Positions 50,585 through 57,377 of a stretch of DNA of 64,000 bases are shown here, piece after piece. Positions within the stretch are counted from its first letter, which is position 1, and every line of letters begins with the position of its first letter. The translations under genes were made by a program, and so were the position numbers. Source of the DNA: Inquilinus sp052113205 (lineage in GTDB: Bacteria; Pseudomonadota; Alphaproteobacteria; DSM-16000; Inquilinaceae). The stretch is from the NCBI RefSeq assembly GCF_052113205.1, contig NZ_JBFRCU010000062.1, positions 1 through 64,000 on the forward strand. Reading direction: 5' to 3'. The notes beneath the pieces are model-generated. The model ran no database searches, had not been told where the DNA came from, and saw only the letters and a list, made by a program, of their open reading frames with translations.

Positions 50585-50672
50585 CACCGGGGGCAGGGAT
50601 ACGAGCAGGTCTGGAGGCCGGCGTCCTGGACGCCGGGTGTAACGCTTTTTGGCTTTTTGGGACTGGAGCGCG

Positions 50673-51146
50673 ATGGAAAAGGTGCCGATGACCGCGGGGG
50701 GATACAACCGCCTGCAGGAAGAGTTGAAGCATCTGAAGAGCGTGGCGCGACCCGAGGTGATCAAGGCGATCGCGGAGGCACGCGAGCATGGTGACCTGTC
50801 CGAAAACGCGGAATACCACGCGGCGCGCGAGCGCCAGAGCTTCATCGAAGGCCGGGTGATGGAACTCGAGGACCGGATCAGCCGGGCCGAGATCATCGAC
50901 ACCTCCAAGCTGTCCGGCGACACCGTCAAGTTCGGCGCCACCGTGACGCTGGCGGACGAGGACACCGACGAGGAGATCACCTACCAGATCGTCGGCCAGG
51001 ACGAGTCCGACATCAAGGAAGGCCGCCTGTCGATCACCGCGCCGCTGGCGCGTTCGCTGATCGGCAAGGCCGAGGGCGACCAGGTCGAGGTCACCACCCC
51101 CGGCGGCTCCAAGAGCTACGAGATCGTCACGGTCCAGTTCGTCTGA
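50673..51146 (+). CDS. greA: Transcription elongation factor GreA
   Basis: GreA inserts a coiled coil into the RNA polymerase secondary channel and stimulates transcript cleavage in backtracked complexes. The 157-residue product has the coiled coil (residues 1-75; GGYNRLQEELKHLKSVARPE, then EHGDLSENAEYHAARERQSF with the conserved acidic tip DLSENAEY). The C-terminal FKBP-like domain follows. The ATG at 50673 gives MEKVPMTAGGY, normal for the family. It lies 88 bases after carB, a common pairing in alphaproteobacteria. Confidence 0.97.
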   Translation: MEKVPMTAGGYNRLQEELKHLKSVARPEVIKAIAEAREHGDLSENAEYHAARERQSFIEGRVMELEDRISRAEIIDTSKLSGDTVKFGATVTLADEDTDEEITYQIVGQDESDIKEGRLSITAPLARSLIGKAEGDQVEVTTPGGSKSYEIVTVQFV

Positions 51147-51171
51147 CCGGCCGGTTCTCTTAGAGTTCCGC

Positions 51172-51198
51172 AACGGCCCCGCTTCGGCGGGGCCGTTT
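51172..51198 (+). terminator. greA terminator
   Basis: AACGGCCCCGC and GCGGGGCCGTT form an 11-bp stem with a TTCG loop followed by TTTGCGTT, 25 bases after the greA stop codon. Confidence 0.9.
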
Positions 51199-51233
51199 GC
51201 GTTCGGCTTAGCCCAACCCGAGCGGACCGGCCA

Positions 51234-51262
51234 TTCCCACCGCACGGATCGTGTGCTATACG
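51234..51262 (+). promoter_or_regulatory. Candidate stable-RNA promoter ahead of the unassigned RNA
   Basis: TTCCCA (51234-51239) and TATACG (51257-51262) are separated by 17 bases. The -10 box is extended by TGC, and the discriminator CCCGCCC is GC-rich as for tRNA/rRNA promoters. Predicted transcription would start near 51269, about 50 bases before the structured RNA. Confidence 0.45.
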
Positions 51263-51319
51263 CCCGCCCATCATGACCCACGCTCTGCGATACCCAGGCG
51301 AAAAACCGTCCTTCTGATC

Positions 51320-51455
51320 GGAAGGGTGGCAGAGCGGTCGTGCGTCGGTTTCCAAGCCTCAGGTAAAGTCAGCCCCAGCGGGAGTACGTTGCTCGTCCCT
51401 TGTTCCGGACGGGCGTTGCCGCAGGCCCGACTCGCCGACTCTCCGCCAGCCTTCC
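51320..51455 (+). ncRNA. Unassigned rod-shaped structured RNA
   Basis: No plausible gene lies between greA and the MFS gene, yet the plus strand folds into a long rod. GGAAGG pairs with CCTTCC (51320-51325/51450-51455). TGGC pairs with GCCA, AGAG with CTCT, TCG with CGA, GCG with CGC, and TCGG with CCGA, separated by small bulges, 24 bp in all. Inside are GCCT/AGGC, GCGG/CCGC and an 8-bp hairpin GCTCGTCC/GGACGGGC (51391-51414). The first 30 bases also resemble the 5' half of a serine- or cysteine-type tRNA, with a D arm GCAGAGCGGTCGTGC. I do not recognise it as SRP RNA, RNase P RNA, 6S RNA or tmRNA. It may be one transcript with the tRNA-like element that follows. Confidence 0.45.
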
Positions 51456-51460
51456 ACGGC

Positions 51461-51544
51461 CCACGGGCTCGCCTATCGGTGAAGGCAAGGCGCTGTAAAC
51501 GCCCCGCTCGCGCTGTGGTGGTTCGACTCCGCCCCCGTGGACCA
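51461..51544 (+). tRNA. tRNA-like cloverleaf, GTA anticodon, atypical
   Basis: The 84-nt segment has acceptor CCACGGG/CCCGTGG (7 of 7 pairs) and D arm GCC-TATCGGTGAA-GGC. The anticodon arm is GGCG-CTGTAAA-CGCC (anticodon GTA, Tyr), and a 12-nt variable arm follows. The T arm is GGTGG-TTCGACT-CCGCC, the discriminator is A, and CCA is encoded. Departures from a normal bacterial tRNA-Tyr are a C1-G72 first pair, three bases (CTC) instead of U8-A9, and only three D-stem pairs. The orthodox tRNA-Tyr is at 26220-26304. It could be a divergent tRNA, a pseudogene, or the 3' tRNA-like end of a larger RNA. Confidence 0.45.
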
Positions 51545-51550
51545 GACCTC

Positions 51551-51573
51551 CCGGACCCCTCTGACGGGTCCGG
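51551..51573 (+). terminator. Hairpin after the tRNA-like element
   Basis: CCGGACCC (51551-51558) and GGGTCCGG (51566-51573) form an 8-bp stem 6 bases after the encoded CCA. There is no T tract, so it may be an RNA-processing or Rho-assisted end. Confidence 0.45.
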
Positions 51574-51642
51574 CCCGGACAGGACCGATGGCGAATTCCG
51601 GCGCGGCGGCACCGACAAGGGACGTCGCGCCATCCCTTGTCG

Positions 51643-52956
51643 TCATCGGCGGTGCAGGCAGGCCGTAAGGGCGGCGCGCCGAAACCTTGACGCGCCGTTC
51701 GACCCGGCCGTCTGCACCGCATCACCTGTCGCAGTTGGAGGCATGCGGCTGCTCCTCCTCCTGATCTCCACGAACACGAGTGCGGCGAGGCCGCCGAGGC
51801 CGGCCGTCAGCCACAGGGCCGCCGCGGCCCCCAGCCGCTCCAGCATGGCGGCGAACAGGAACGGCGCCAGGGCCGAGGCGATGTGGACAACGCTGGAGAT
51901 CCAGCCGAGCCGCTCGGCATAGCCCGCCCGCCCGAACAGCATGAGCGGTACCGTGCCGCGGACGATGCTGTTCAGCCCGGATCCGAGCCCGAACAGGATC
52001 GCGAAGCCGAGCGCCGCGGCCAATTCAGGCGCGCCGAGCAGCAGCAGGCCGAGCGCCAGCGGCGGCAGGCTGGAGGCGACGATCGCGAGGCCGACCGGGC
52101 TGGCGCGGCGGCCGGCGGTCATGGTCAGGAAGNGGCTCAGCACCTGGGCCGGACCGAACAGGCTGCCGACCAGCAGGCTGCCGGCGCCCAGGCCGATCGN
52201 CGCGAGCAGCGGGACCATATGCACCAGCACGGCCGAGGAGACGAAGCCCGCGAGCGAGAAGCCGGTGGCGGTCAATATCAGCAGGACGCGCCGATCCTGG
52301 CGCTGGCTTCCGGTGTCCTCAGGGACCTTGCCGGCCGAAGGCGCCGCCGGGCCGACAGCCCGGACCAGGCTTCGCAGCCAGAGATGGATCGGCAGGCACA
52401 GCAGCAGATGCAGCGCGGCGAAGACCAGATACACCTCGCGCCAGGTCAGATGGTCCTGCAGCGCCGCGGTGGCCGGCCAGAACAGGGTCGAGGCGAAGCC
52501 GGCGATCAGGGTCAGATGGGTGATGCTGCGCTGGGCACCGAAGCCGACGACCTGGACCAGTGCCGGGAACGCCACCTCGTAGAGAACGAAGGACGCGGCC
52601 AACTGGATCGCCACCAGCCCCAAGGCCAGGCCCAGCGGCCCGGGTGCCACGGCGCAGGCGACGAGCGCGGCGGCCGCCCCGACCGAGCCCAGGGCCATCA
52701 CCCGGCCGGCGCCGTGCCGGTCGACCCAGCGGCCGCAGTGCGGACCGACCAGCGCCCCGGCCAGGAGCGCCGCCGAGAACGCGCCATAGACGGCGTCCTG
52801 CGACCAGCCGATATCGGCGGCCATCCCCGCGGCGAGGATGCTGAAGCTGTAATACAGCGTGCCGTAGCCGATGATCTGGGTCAGCCCGAGCCCGGCGACG
52901 ACCCCGAGGAGCCGCCGCCCGGAGACCGGACCGGCCGCGCCGATCGCCTCAGCCAT
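51643..52956 (-). CDS. MFS transporter in the arsenic island
   Basis: The 437-residue product has twelve predicted transmembrane helices with the loop signature GPHCGRWVDRHGAGRVMALG. The soluble C-terminal tail of about 40 residues is rich in Arg and Ser. Two ambiguous bases (52133, 52200) each affect one codon. The ATG at 52956 follows GGGAGACATC. It begins 15 bases after the flavoprotein gene and should be co-transcribed with it and the PadR regulator. Export of an arsenic species or metabolite is inferred from context only; the sequence does not place it in the ArsJ or ArsP families with confidence. Confidence 0.82.
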   Translation of the reverse strand: MAEAIGAAGPVSGRRLLGVVAGLGLTQIIGYGTLYYSFSILAAGMAADIGWSQDAVYGAFSAALLAGALVGPHCGRWVDRHGAGRVMALGSVGAAAALVACAVAPGPLGLALGLVAIQLAASFVLYEVAFPALVQVVGFGAQRSITHLTLIAGFASTLFWPATAALQDHLTWREVYLVFAALHLLLCLPIHLWLRSLVRAVGPAAPSAGKVPEDTGSQRQDRRVLLILTATGFSLAGFVSSAVLVHMVPLLAXIGLGAGSLLVGSLFGPAQVLSXFLTMTAGRRASPVGLAIVASSLPPLALGLLLLGAPELAAALGFAILFGLGSGLNSIVRGTVPLMLFGRAGYAERLGWISSVVHIASALAPFLFAAMLERLGAAAALWLTAGLGGLAALVFVEIRRRSSRMPPTATGDAVQTAGSNGASRFRRAALTACLHRR

Positions 52957-52971
52957 GATGTCTCCCGTCGT

Positions 52972-54351
52972 TCAGCAGCAGGCCGATGCTTTGGCGGGAG
53001 CGGCCGATGCGGCGGGGCCGCAGCAGGAAGCCGCCTCCGCCTCGCGCCGGCCGGGGCCGTTGCAGACGCCGGTCTCGGGCAGGTCCAGCTCGACGCGGGC
53101 CGCGGCCTCCATGTCGCCGGCGAGGAAAGCCGCGACCGACCGGGCCTGCTCGTATCCGGTGGCCAGCAGGAAGGTCGGGGCACGGCCATAGGCCTTCATG
53201 CCGATGATGAACAGGCCCGGCTCCGGCTGCGCCAGCTCGGCCGCGCCATGCGGGCGGACCGTACCGCAGCTGTGCTCGCTGGGGTCGATCAGCGACGCCA
53301 ACGCCCGCGGGCAGTCGAGCGCGGGGTCGAGGTCGATGCGCAACTCGCCGAGGATCGACAGGTCCGGGCGCAGGCCGGTCGCCACCACCATTTCATCGGC
53401 GTCGATCTCGTATTCGGCTCCGTCCCGGTCGCCCAAGACACGGATACGGCCGTCGGGTGTCGTCTCGATCGCGTCCACCGCGAAGGGCGCGACGATCTCA
53501 TAGGCGCCCGCCTCCGCCAGCGCCCGCAGCCGCCGGCCGAGGGCGCCGCGGCGCGGCAGCTGGTCGGCCTCGCCGCCGCCGAACAGCCTGGCTCGATCAG
53601 TGCCGCGGAAGGCCCAGACGATCCGGGTGCCCGGCGCCTCTATGGCCAGCTCGGCCAGGTCGAGCAGCGTACCGGTGGCGGAATGGCCGCTGCCGACGAC
53701 CAGGACCCGGCGGCCGGCATAGCGGTCGCGCTCGCGGCCGAGCACGTCGGGCATGCCGTAGCGGATGCGCGCGGCGGCAGCGCGCTCGCCGATCGCCGGC
53801 AGGCCGCCGGCCCCGGCCGGATTCGGCGAGGACCAAGTGCCGGAGGCGTCGATCACCGCCCGGGCAAAGATCCTGCCCTCACGCCCTGAGCTGTCGATAT
53901 ATCGGACTTCGAAGGGTCGTTCCTCCCGCCCGGCGGCGCGGACCTTGCCGTGGCCGGCGCGGGCGATGCCGGTGACGCGGGTGCCGAGACGCAGGCGGCC
54001 GGCGATCTCCGGCGTGGCCGCCAGGGGGTCGAGATAACGTTCGGCCAGGTCGAGACCGGTCGGATAGCCGGCCGCGTCCGGATGCGACCAGCCCTGCCGC
54101 CGCAGCAGCGCGACCGTGGCCTTGTCCGTGCTGTAGCCCCAGGGCGAGAACATCGGCACATGGCCCCAGTCGCGCACCGCTGCGCCGACCCGGTCACCGG
54201 CTTCCAGGATCACGGGCTCGATCCCGCGGCCGAGCAGATGCACCGCGGCGGCCAGGCCGACCGGGCCGGCGCCGATGATCGCGACCGGCAGCTCCGAGGA
54301 CGAGGCGGCCGCGAGCACTGCACGGTCCGACGAGGCAAGCGGGCGGTTCAT
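52972..54351 (-). CDS. Flavin-dependent monooxygenase-like protein of arsenic clusters (ArsO-like)
   Basis: The 459-residue protein has an N-terminal FAD motif (VAIIGAGPVGLAAAVHLLG, residues about 23-41) and a second dinucleotide motif RVLVVGSGHSATGTLLDLAE for NADPH, like flavin-containing monooxygenases. A distinctive Cys-rich C-terminus has Cys430, Cys443-Cys444 and Cys458-Cys459 (ASCCGPAASAAPAKASACC). It has no signal peptide. The ATG at 54351 is preceded by GAGGAG; the frame opens 5 codons upstream with GTG. Similar flavoproteins are found in ars operons. The reaction is unproven; oxidation of arsenite or of an organoarsenical thiol, with the tail as a metalloid-binding site, is inference. 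Confidence 0.8.
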   Translation of the reverse strand: MNRPLASSDRAVLAAASSSELPVAIIGAGPVGLAAAVHLLGRGIEPVILEAGDRVGAAVRDWGHVPMFSPWGYSTDKATVALLRRQGWSHPDAAGYPTGLDLAERYLDPLAATPEIAGRLRLGTRVTGIARAGHGKVRAAGREERPFEVRYIDSSGREGRIFARAVIDASGTWSSPNPAGAGGLPAIGERAAAARIRYGMPDVLGRERDRYAGRRVLVVGSGHSATGTLLDLAELAIEAPGTRIVWAFRGTDRARLFGGGEADQLPRRGALGRRLRALAEAGAYEIVAPFAVDAIETTPDGRIRVLGDRDGAEYEIDADEMVVATGLRPDLSILGELRIDLDPALDCPRALASLIDPSEHSCGTVRPHGAAELAQPEPGLFIIGMKAYGRAPTFLLATGYEQARSVAAFLAGDMEAAARVELDLPETGVCNGPGRREAEAASCCGPAASAAPAKASACC

Positions 54352-54420
54352 CTGGCATCTCCTCACTGTCTATGTTCTAGGCATCGAAGGCCGATGCATC
54401 CGGGCAAAAAAGAGAGGCCG

Positions 54421-54837
54421 CTATCCGCAGCAGCCTCCGCCGCTCTCCCGTGCGATCACGCTCTCCGTCTCGGTCAGCGCCCGGGTCACCTCCAGCCACG
54501 CTTCCACCCCCACCTTGAAAGCCTCTCGGCCTTTGCCGGTCAGGGTGTAGGTCTTGCGCGGCCGGCCGGAGACGACGCTGCTTTCGACGGTGACGTAGCC
54601 GCCCTCCTCGAACTCGCGCAGCACCGGGTAGATCGTGCCTTCGGTGGGGGAGCAGCAGCCATTGGTCGTCAACTCCACCGCCCGGGCGATGTCATAGCCA
54701 TGCATCGGCCGGTCGTGCAGCACGCGCAGGATGAAGAACTTGGACAGGCTCATCTTGATCGTGCCGGCCCAGTAGGAGCGGCTGGTGTAGTCGACCGCGG
54801 GTCGGGCGACGGCAGAGAGCTTGCGGGCTTCGGTCAT
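54421..54837 (-). CDS. PadR-family regulator with vicinal cysteine pairs
   Basis: The 138-residue product has the PadR winged helix (SKFFILRVLHDRPMHGYDIA, then EGTIYPVLREFEEGGYVTVE) and a short C-terminal dimerisation helix. It carries Cys61-Cys62 in the recognition region (TTNGCCSPTEGTIY) and Cys136-Cys137 at the very end (GGGCCG). This is unlike typical PadR proteins and is suited to bind As(III) between protomers. It is divergent from the acetyltransferase gene and upstream of the flavoprotein-MFS genes, so it probably represses them. The sensing role is inference. Confidence 0.85.
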   Translation of the reverse strand: MTEARKLSAVARPAVDYTSRSYWAGTIKMSLSKFFILRVLHDRPMHGYDIARAVELTTNGCCSPTEGTIYPVLREFEEGGYVTVESSVVSGRPRKTYTLTGKGREAFKVGVEAWLEVTRALTETESVIARESGGGCCG

Positions 54838-54852
54838 GGCTCGATCCTGATA

Positions 54853-54875
54853 CCTTGATGATCGATGAGTCAAGG
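54853..54875. promoter_or_regulatory. Putative PadR operator
   Basis: CCTTGA (54853-54858) and TCAAGG (54870-54875) form a perfect inverted repeat around 11 bases (with an inner GATCGATG palindrome) in the 74-base gap between the divergent padR-type and acetyltransferase genes. It could repress both directions. Confidence 0.55.
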
Positions 54876-54911
54876 GATAATGTATTGCCAATTCAGCCGC
54901 CGGAACACCCG

Positions 54912-55448
54912 ATGATCCGCCTCGCCACGCCGGAGGACGCCCCCGCCCTCCAGGCCATCTACGCCCCGATCGTCGTCGGCACGGCGATCTCCTTCGAGCT
55001 GGCACCGCCAACGGTGGCGGAGATGGCCGATCGCATCCGCGGCACGATCCCGGCCTATCCCTGGCTGGTGCTGGAGCGGGACGGCCGGATCCTGGGCTAT
55101 GCCTATGCCGGCCCGCACCGGGCCCGGCCGGCCTATCGCTGGTCGGTCGATGTCAGCGTCTATGTCGCCGAGGCCGGGCGGCGGCAAGGCATCGGTCGCG
55201 CGCTGTACGAGCGGCTGTTCGAGCTGCTGCGGCGCCAAGGCTACCACGCCGCCTTCGCCGGCATCGCCCTGCCGAACCCGGCCAGCGTCGCCTTGCACGA
55301 GGCGGTCGGGTTCGTGCCGCTCGGCGTGTATCGCGATGTCGGCTTCAAGCATGGCGCCTGGCACGATGTCGGCTGGTGGCAGCGCCCGATCGGCGACCGT
55401 CCAGGCCATCCGACCGAGCCGCGCCCGGTGACCGAGGTTCTGGACTGA
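54912..55448 (+). CDS. GNAT acetyltransferase, ArsN1/phosphinothricin-acetyltransferase type
   Basis: The 178-residue product belongs to the phosphinothricin acetyltransferase-like GNATs: MIRLATPEDAPALQAIYAPI, SFELAPPTVAEMADRI, VDVSVYVAEAGRRQGIGRAL (acetyl-CoA loop) and GIALPNPASVALHEAVGFVP followed by GVYRDVGFKHGAWHDVGWWQ. ArsN1 enzymes of this family N-acetylate arsinothricin, an arsenic-containing glutamate analogue; others act on phosphinothricin or methionine sulfone. The ars context favours ArsN1. The ATG at 54912 is used; an upstream start at 54855 would overlap the operator. Its stop abuts the convergent acr3 stop with no gap. Confidence 0.85.
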   Translation: MIRLATPEDAPALQAIYAPIVVGTAISFELAPPTVAEMADRIRGTIPAYPWLVLERDGRILGYAYAGPHRARPAYRWSVDVSVYVAEAGRRQGIGRALYERLFELLRRQGYHAAFAGIALPNPASVALHEAVGFVPLGVYRDVGFKHGAWHDVGWWQRPIGDRPGHPTEPRPVTEVLD

Positions 55449-56525
55449 TCAGATCGCCCGGCGTTCGTACCAGCCGCGCGAGGCCTTCACCAGGCGGACG
55501 ACCGACAGCATGACAGGTACCTCGACCAGCACGCCGACCACGGTGGCCAGCGCCGCGCCGGAGCCGAGGCCGAACAGGCTGATCGCCGCGGCCACCGCCA
55601 GCTCGAAGAAGTTGGAGGCGCCGATCAGCGCCGCCGGCGCCGCGACGCACCAGGCGACGCCGAGGCGGCGGCTGAGCCAATAGGCGATGCCGGCGTTGAG
55701 ATAGACCTGGATCAGGATCGGCACGGCCAGCAGCAGGATCACCAGGGGCTGGGCCAGAATGCGCTCGCCCTGGAAGCCGAACAGCAGCACCAGAGTCGCC
55801 AGCAGCGCTGTCAGCGACAGCGGCTGCAGCACGGCCAGGGTGCGCTTCAGTGCCGGCTCGCCGCCTACGGCCAGCAGCGACCGGCGCCAGAGCTGCGCCA
55901 CGGCCACCGGCACGACGATATACAGCACCACCGACAGCAGCAGCGTATCCCAGGGCACGGTGATCGAAGCGACGCCGAGCAGCAGGCCGACCAGCGGTGC
56001 GAAGGCGAAGACCATGATCAGGTCGTTCAGCGCCACCTGGCTCAGGGTGAAATGCGGCTCGCCCTCGCAGAGGTTGGACCAGACGAAGACCATGGCCGTG
56101 CAGGGTGCCGCGGCCAGCAGGATCAGCCCGGCGATGTAGGACGGGATCTGGTCCGCCGCCAGCCAGGGCGCGAACAGATGGCCGATGAACAGGCTGCCCA
56201 GCAGCGCCATCGAGAACGGCTTGACGCCCCAGTTGACGAACAGGGTGACGCCGACGCCGCGCCAATGCGCCTTGACCTCACCGAGCGCGGCGAAGTCGAT
56301 CTTCAGCAGCATCGGCACGATCATCGCCCAGATCAGCACCGCCACCGGCAGGTTGACCTTGGCGATCTCGGCCGAGGCGACGAGCGCGAAGAAGCCCGGC
56401 ACCACCGCGCCGAGGCCGATGCCGGCGACGATGCAGAGGATGACCCACAGGCTGAGATAGCGCTCGAACAGCCCCATGGCGGGGGCAGCCGGCGCAGGCC
56501 CGGCCGCGGTGGTCTCGGCGGTCAT
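55449..56525 (-). CDS. arsB: ACR3-family arsenite efflux pump
   Basis: ACR3 pumps arsenite out with the proton gradient. The 358-residue product has about ten transmembrane helices. It carries the conserved Cys segment ILLAAAPCTAMVFVWSNLCE and the helix-5 to -7 motifs FTLSQVALNDLIMVFAFAPL. ASNFFELAVAAAISLFGLGS contains the other conserved acidic site. The ATG at 56525 (MTAETTAAG) is preferred; an upstream one would lie within arsC. It belongs to the BART/ACR3 family and not to the E. coli ArsB family, so the gene symbol is used in the broad sense. Confidence 0.95.
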   Translation of the reverse strand: MTAETTAAGPAPAAPAMGLFERYLSLWVILCIVAGIGLGAVVPGFFALVASAEIAKVNLPVAVLIWAMIVPMLLKIDFAALGEVKAHWRGVGVTLFVNWGVKPFSMALLGSLFIGHLFAPWLAADQIPSYIAGLILLAAAPCTAMVFVWSNLCEGEPHFTLSQVALNDLIMVFAFAPLVGLLLGVASITVPWDTLLLSVVLYIVVPVAVAQLWRRSLLAVGGEPALKRTLAVLQPLSLTALLATLVLLFGFQGERILAQPLVILLLAVPILIQVYLNAGIAYWLSRRLGVAWCVAAPAALIGASNFFELAVAAAISLFGLGSGAALATVVGVLVEVPVMLSVVRLVKASRGWYERRAI

Positions 56526-56553
56526 CACGGATCCGATCGGTCGGAGGAAAAGG

Positions 56554-56976
56554 TCAGTCCCGCTGGCCGTCGGGGCGGATGACGAGCTCGCCATCCTCCT
56601 TGCGGAACTCGCCCCGCTGCGGCGCCGGCAGGATGTCGAGCACCGCCTCCGAGGGGCGGGCGAGCAGCACGCCCCGCTCGGTGACGACGATCGGCCGGTT
56701 GATCAGGATCGGGTGCGCGATCATGGCGTCGAGCAACTGATCGTCGGTCAGATCCGGATCGTCGAGGCCGAACTCGTGATAGGGCGTGCCCTTCTCGCGC
56801 AGCACCGCCCGCACCGGAACGCCCATGCGCCGGACTAGCTCGGCCAGTTCGGTCCGGCTCGGCGGCGTCTTCAGGTATTCGATGACAACCGGCGTGATGC
56901 CGGCGTTGCGGATCAGGCCGAGGACGTTGCGGGACGTGCCGCAGGCCGGGTTGTGATAGATCGTGACCGCGCTCAT
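56554..56976 (-). CDS. arsC: Arsenate reductase, glutaredoxin-dependent
   Basis: ArsC reduces arsenate to arsenite with glutathione and glutaredoxin so that it can be exported. The 140-residue product begins MSAVTIYHNPACGTSRNVLG. Cys12 is the catalytic residue of the HNPxCGTSRN motif. EYLKTPPSRTEL and HPILINRPIVVTERGVLLAR carry the conserved arginines. Its ATG overlaps the arsR stop (ATGA). It is followed by ACR3 28 bases downstream. Confidence 0.95.
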   Translation of the reverse strand: MSAVTIYHNPACGTSRNVLGLIRNAGITPVVIEYLKTPPSRTELAELVRRMGVPVRAVLREKGTPYHEFGLDDPDLTDDQLLDAMIAHPILINRPIVVTERGVLLARPSEAVLDILPAPQRGEFRKEDGELVIRPDGQRD

Positions 56977-57353
56977 GACGATGCCGGTTCTCCCTGGGTT
57001 TGGGCGGCCGGCTGGCAGCCGCAGCTCGCCTGCTCGATGACGCCTATCAGCGGCGCGCAGATCTCCGGCCGGCCGTTGCAGCAATCCTGGACCAGGAAGG
57101 ACAGCAGCGCCTGCACGCCGTCGAGATCGGCGGCATAGAGGATCGACCGCCCTTCCCGCCGCGACCGGATCAGCCCGGCCCGGCTGAGGATGCCGAGATG
57201 GGTCGAGAGCGTCGTGCTGGGCACGCCGACCCGCTCCGCCACGGTTCCTGCCGGCACGCCGTCGGGCCCGGCCTGCACCAGCAGGCGGAAGACGGCCAGC
57301 CGGGTCGATTGGGCCAAGGCCCCGAGTCCCTCGATCGCTGCGATCTCATCCAT
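56973..57353 (-). CDS. arsR: ArsR-family arsenite-responsive repressor
   Basis: ArsR dimers bind the operator and dissociate on As(III). The 126-residue product has the winged helix (ALAQSTRLAVFRLLVQAG, VGVPSTTLSTHLGILSRAG). It lacks the alpha-3 ELCVCDL site of plasmid R773 ArsR. C-terminal cysteines Cys91-Cys92, Cys99, Cys111 and Cys113 (DCCNGRPEIC, SCGCQP) are present instead, like the C-terminal-site ArsR type of Acidithiobacillus. It is the first gene of arsR-arsC-acr3. Its operator overlaps the start codon. Confidence 0.95.
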   Translation of the reverse strand: MDEIAAIEGLGALAQSTRLAVFRLLVQAGPDGVPAGTVAERVGVPSTTLSTHLGILSRAGLIRSRREGRSILYAADLDGVQALLSFLVQDCCNGRPEICAPLIGVIEQASCGCQPAAQTQGEPASS

Positions 57354-57377
57354 ATTTCGAGAATTTCAGAAATATGG
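57350..57377. promoter_or_regulatory. ArsR operator overlapping the arsR start codon
   Basis: CCATATTTC (57350-57358) and GAAATATGG (57369-57377) form a perfect 9-bp inverted repeat around 10 bases. The left arm contains the arsR start codon (minus-strand ATG at 57351-57353), so bound ArsR would cover the initiation region, and the mRNA may be leaderless or nearly so. Confidence 0.75.

Noticed and set aside
51320..51544. tRNA interrupted by a group I intron
   Set aside because: The 5' segment (GGAAGGG) and the 3' acceptor strand (CCCGTGG) do not pair, and no group I core motifs are visible.
51461..51644. Permuted two-piece tmRNA (ssrA) at the tRNA-like locus
   Set aside because: A permuted gene would have its coding piece with a proteolysis-tag frame after the CCA; no GCN-AAN-GAN tag-like frame or matching 5' G-rich piece follows.
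51251..51922. Protein-coding frame on the plus strand through the RNA locus
   Set aside because: Low-complexity Arg/Pro/Ser composition, no start with a ribosome-binding site, and overlap with the MFS gene on the other strand.
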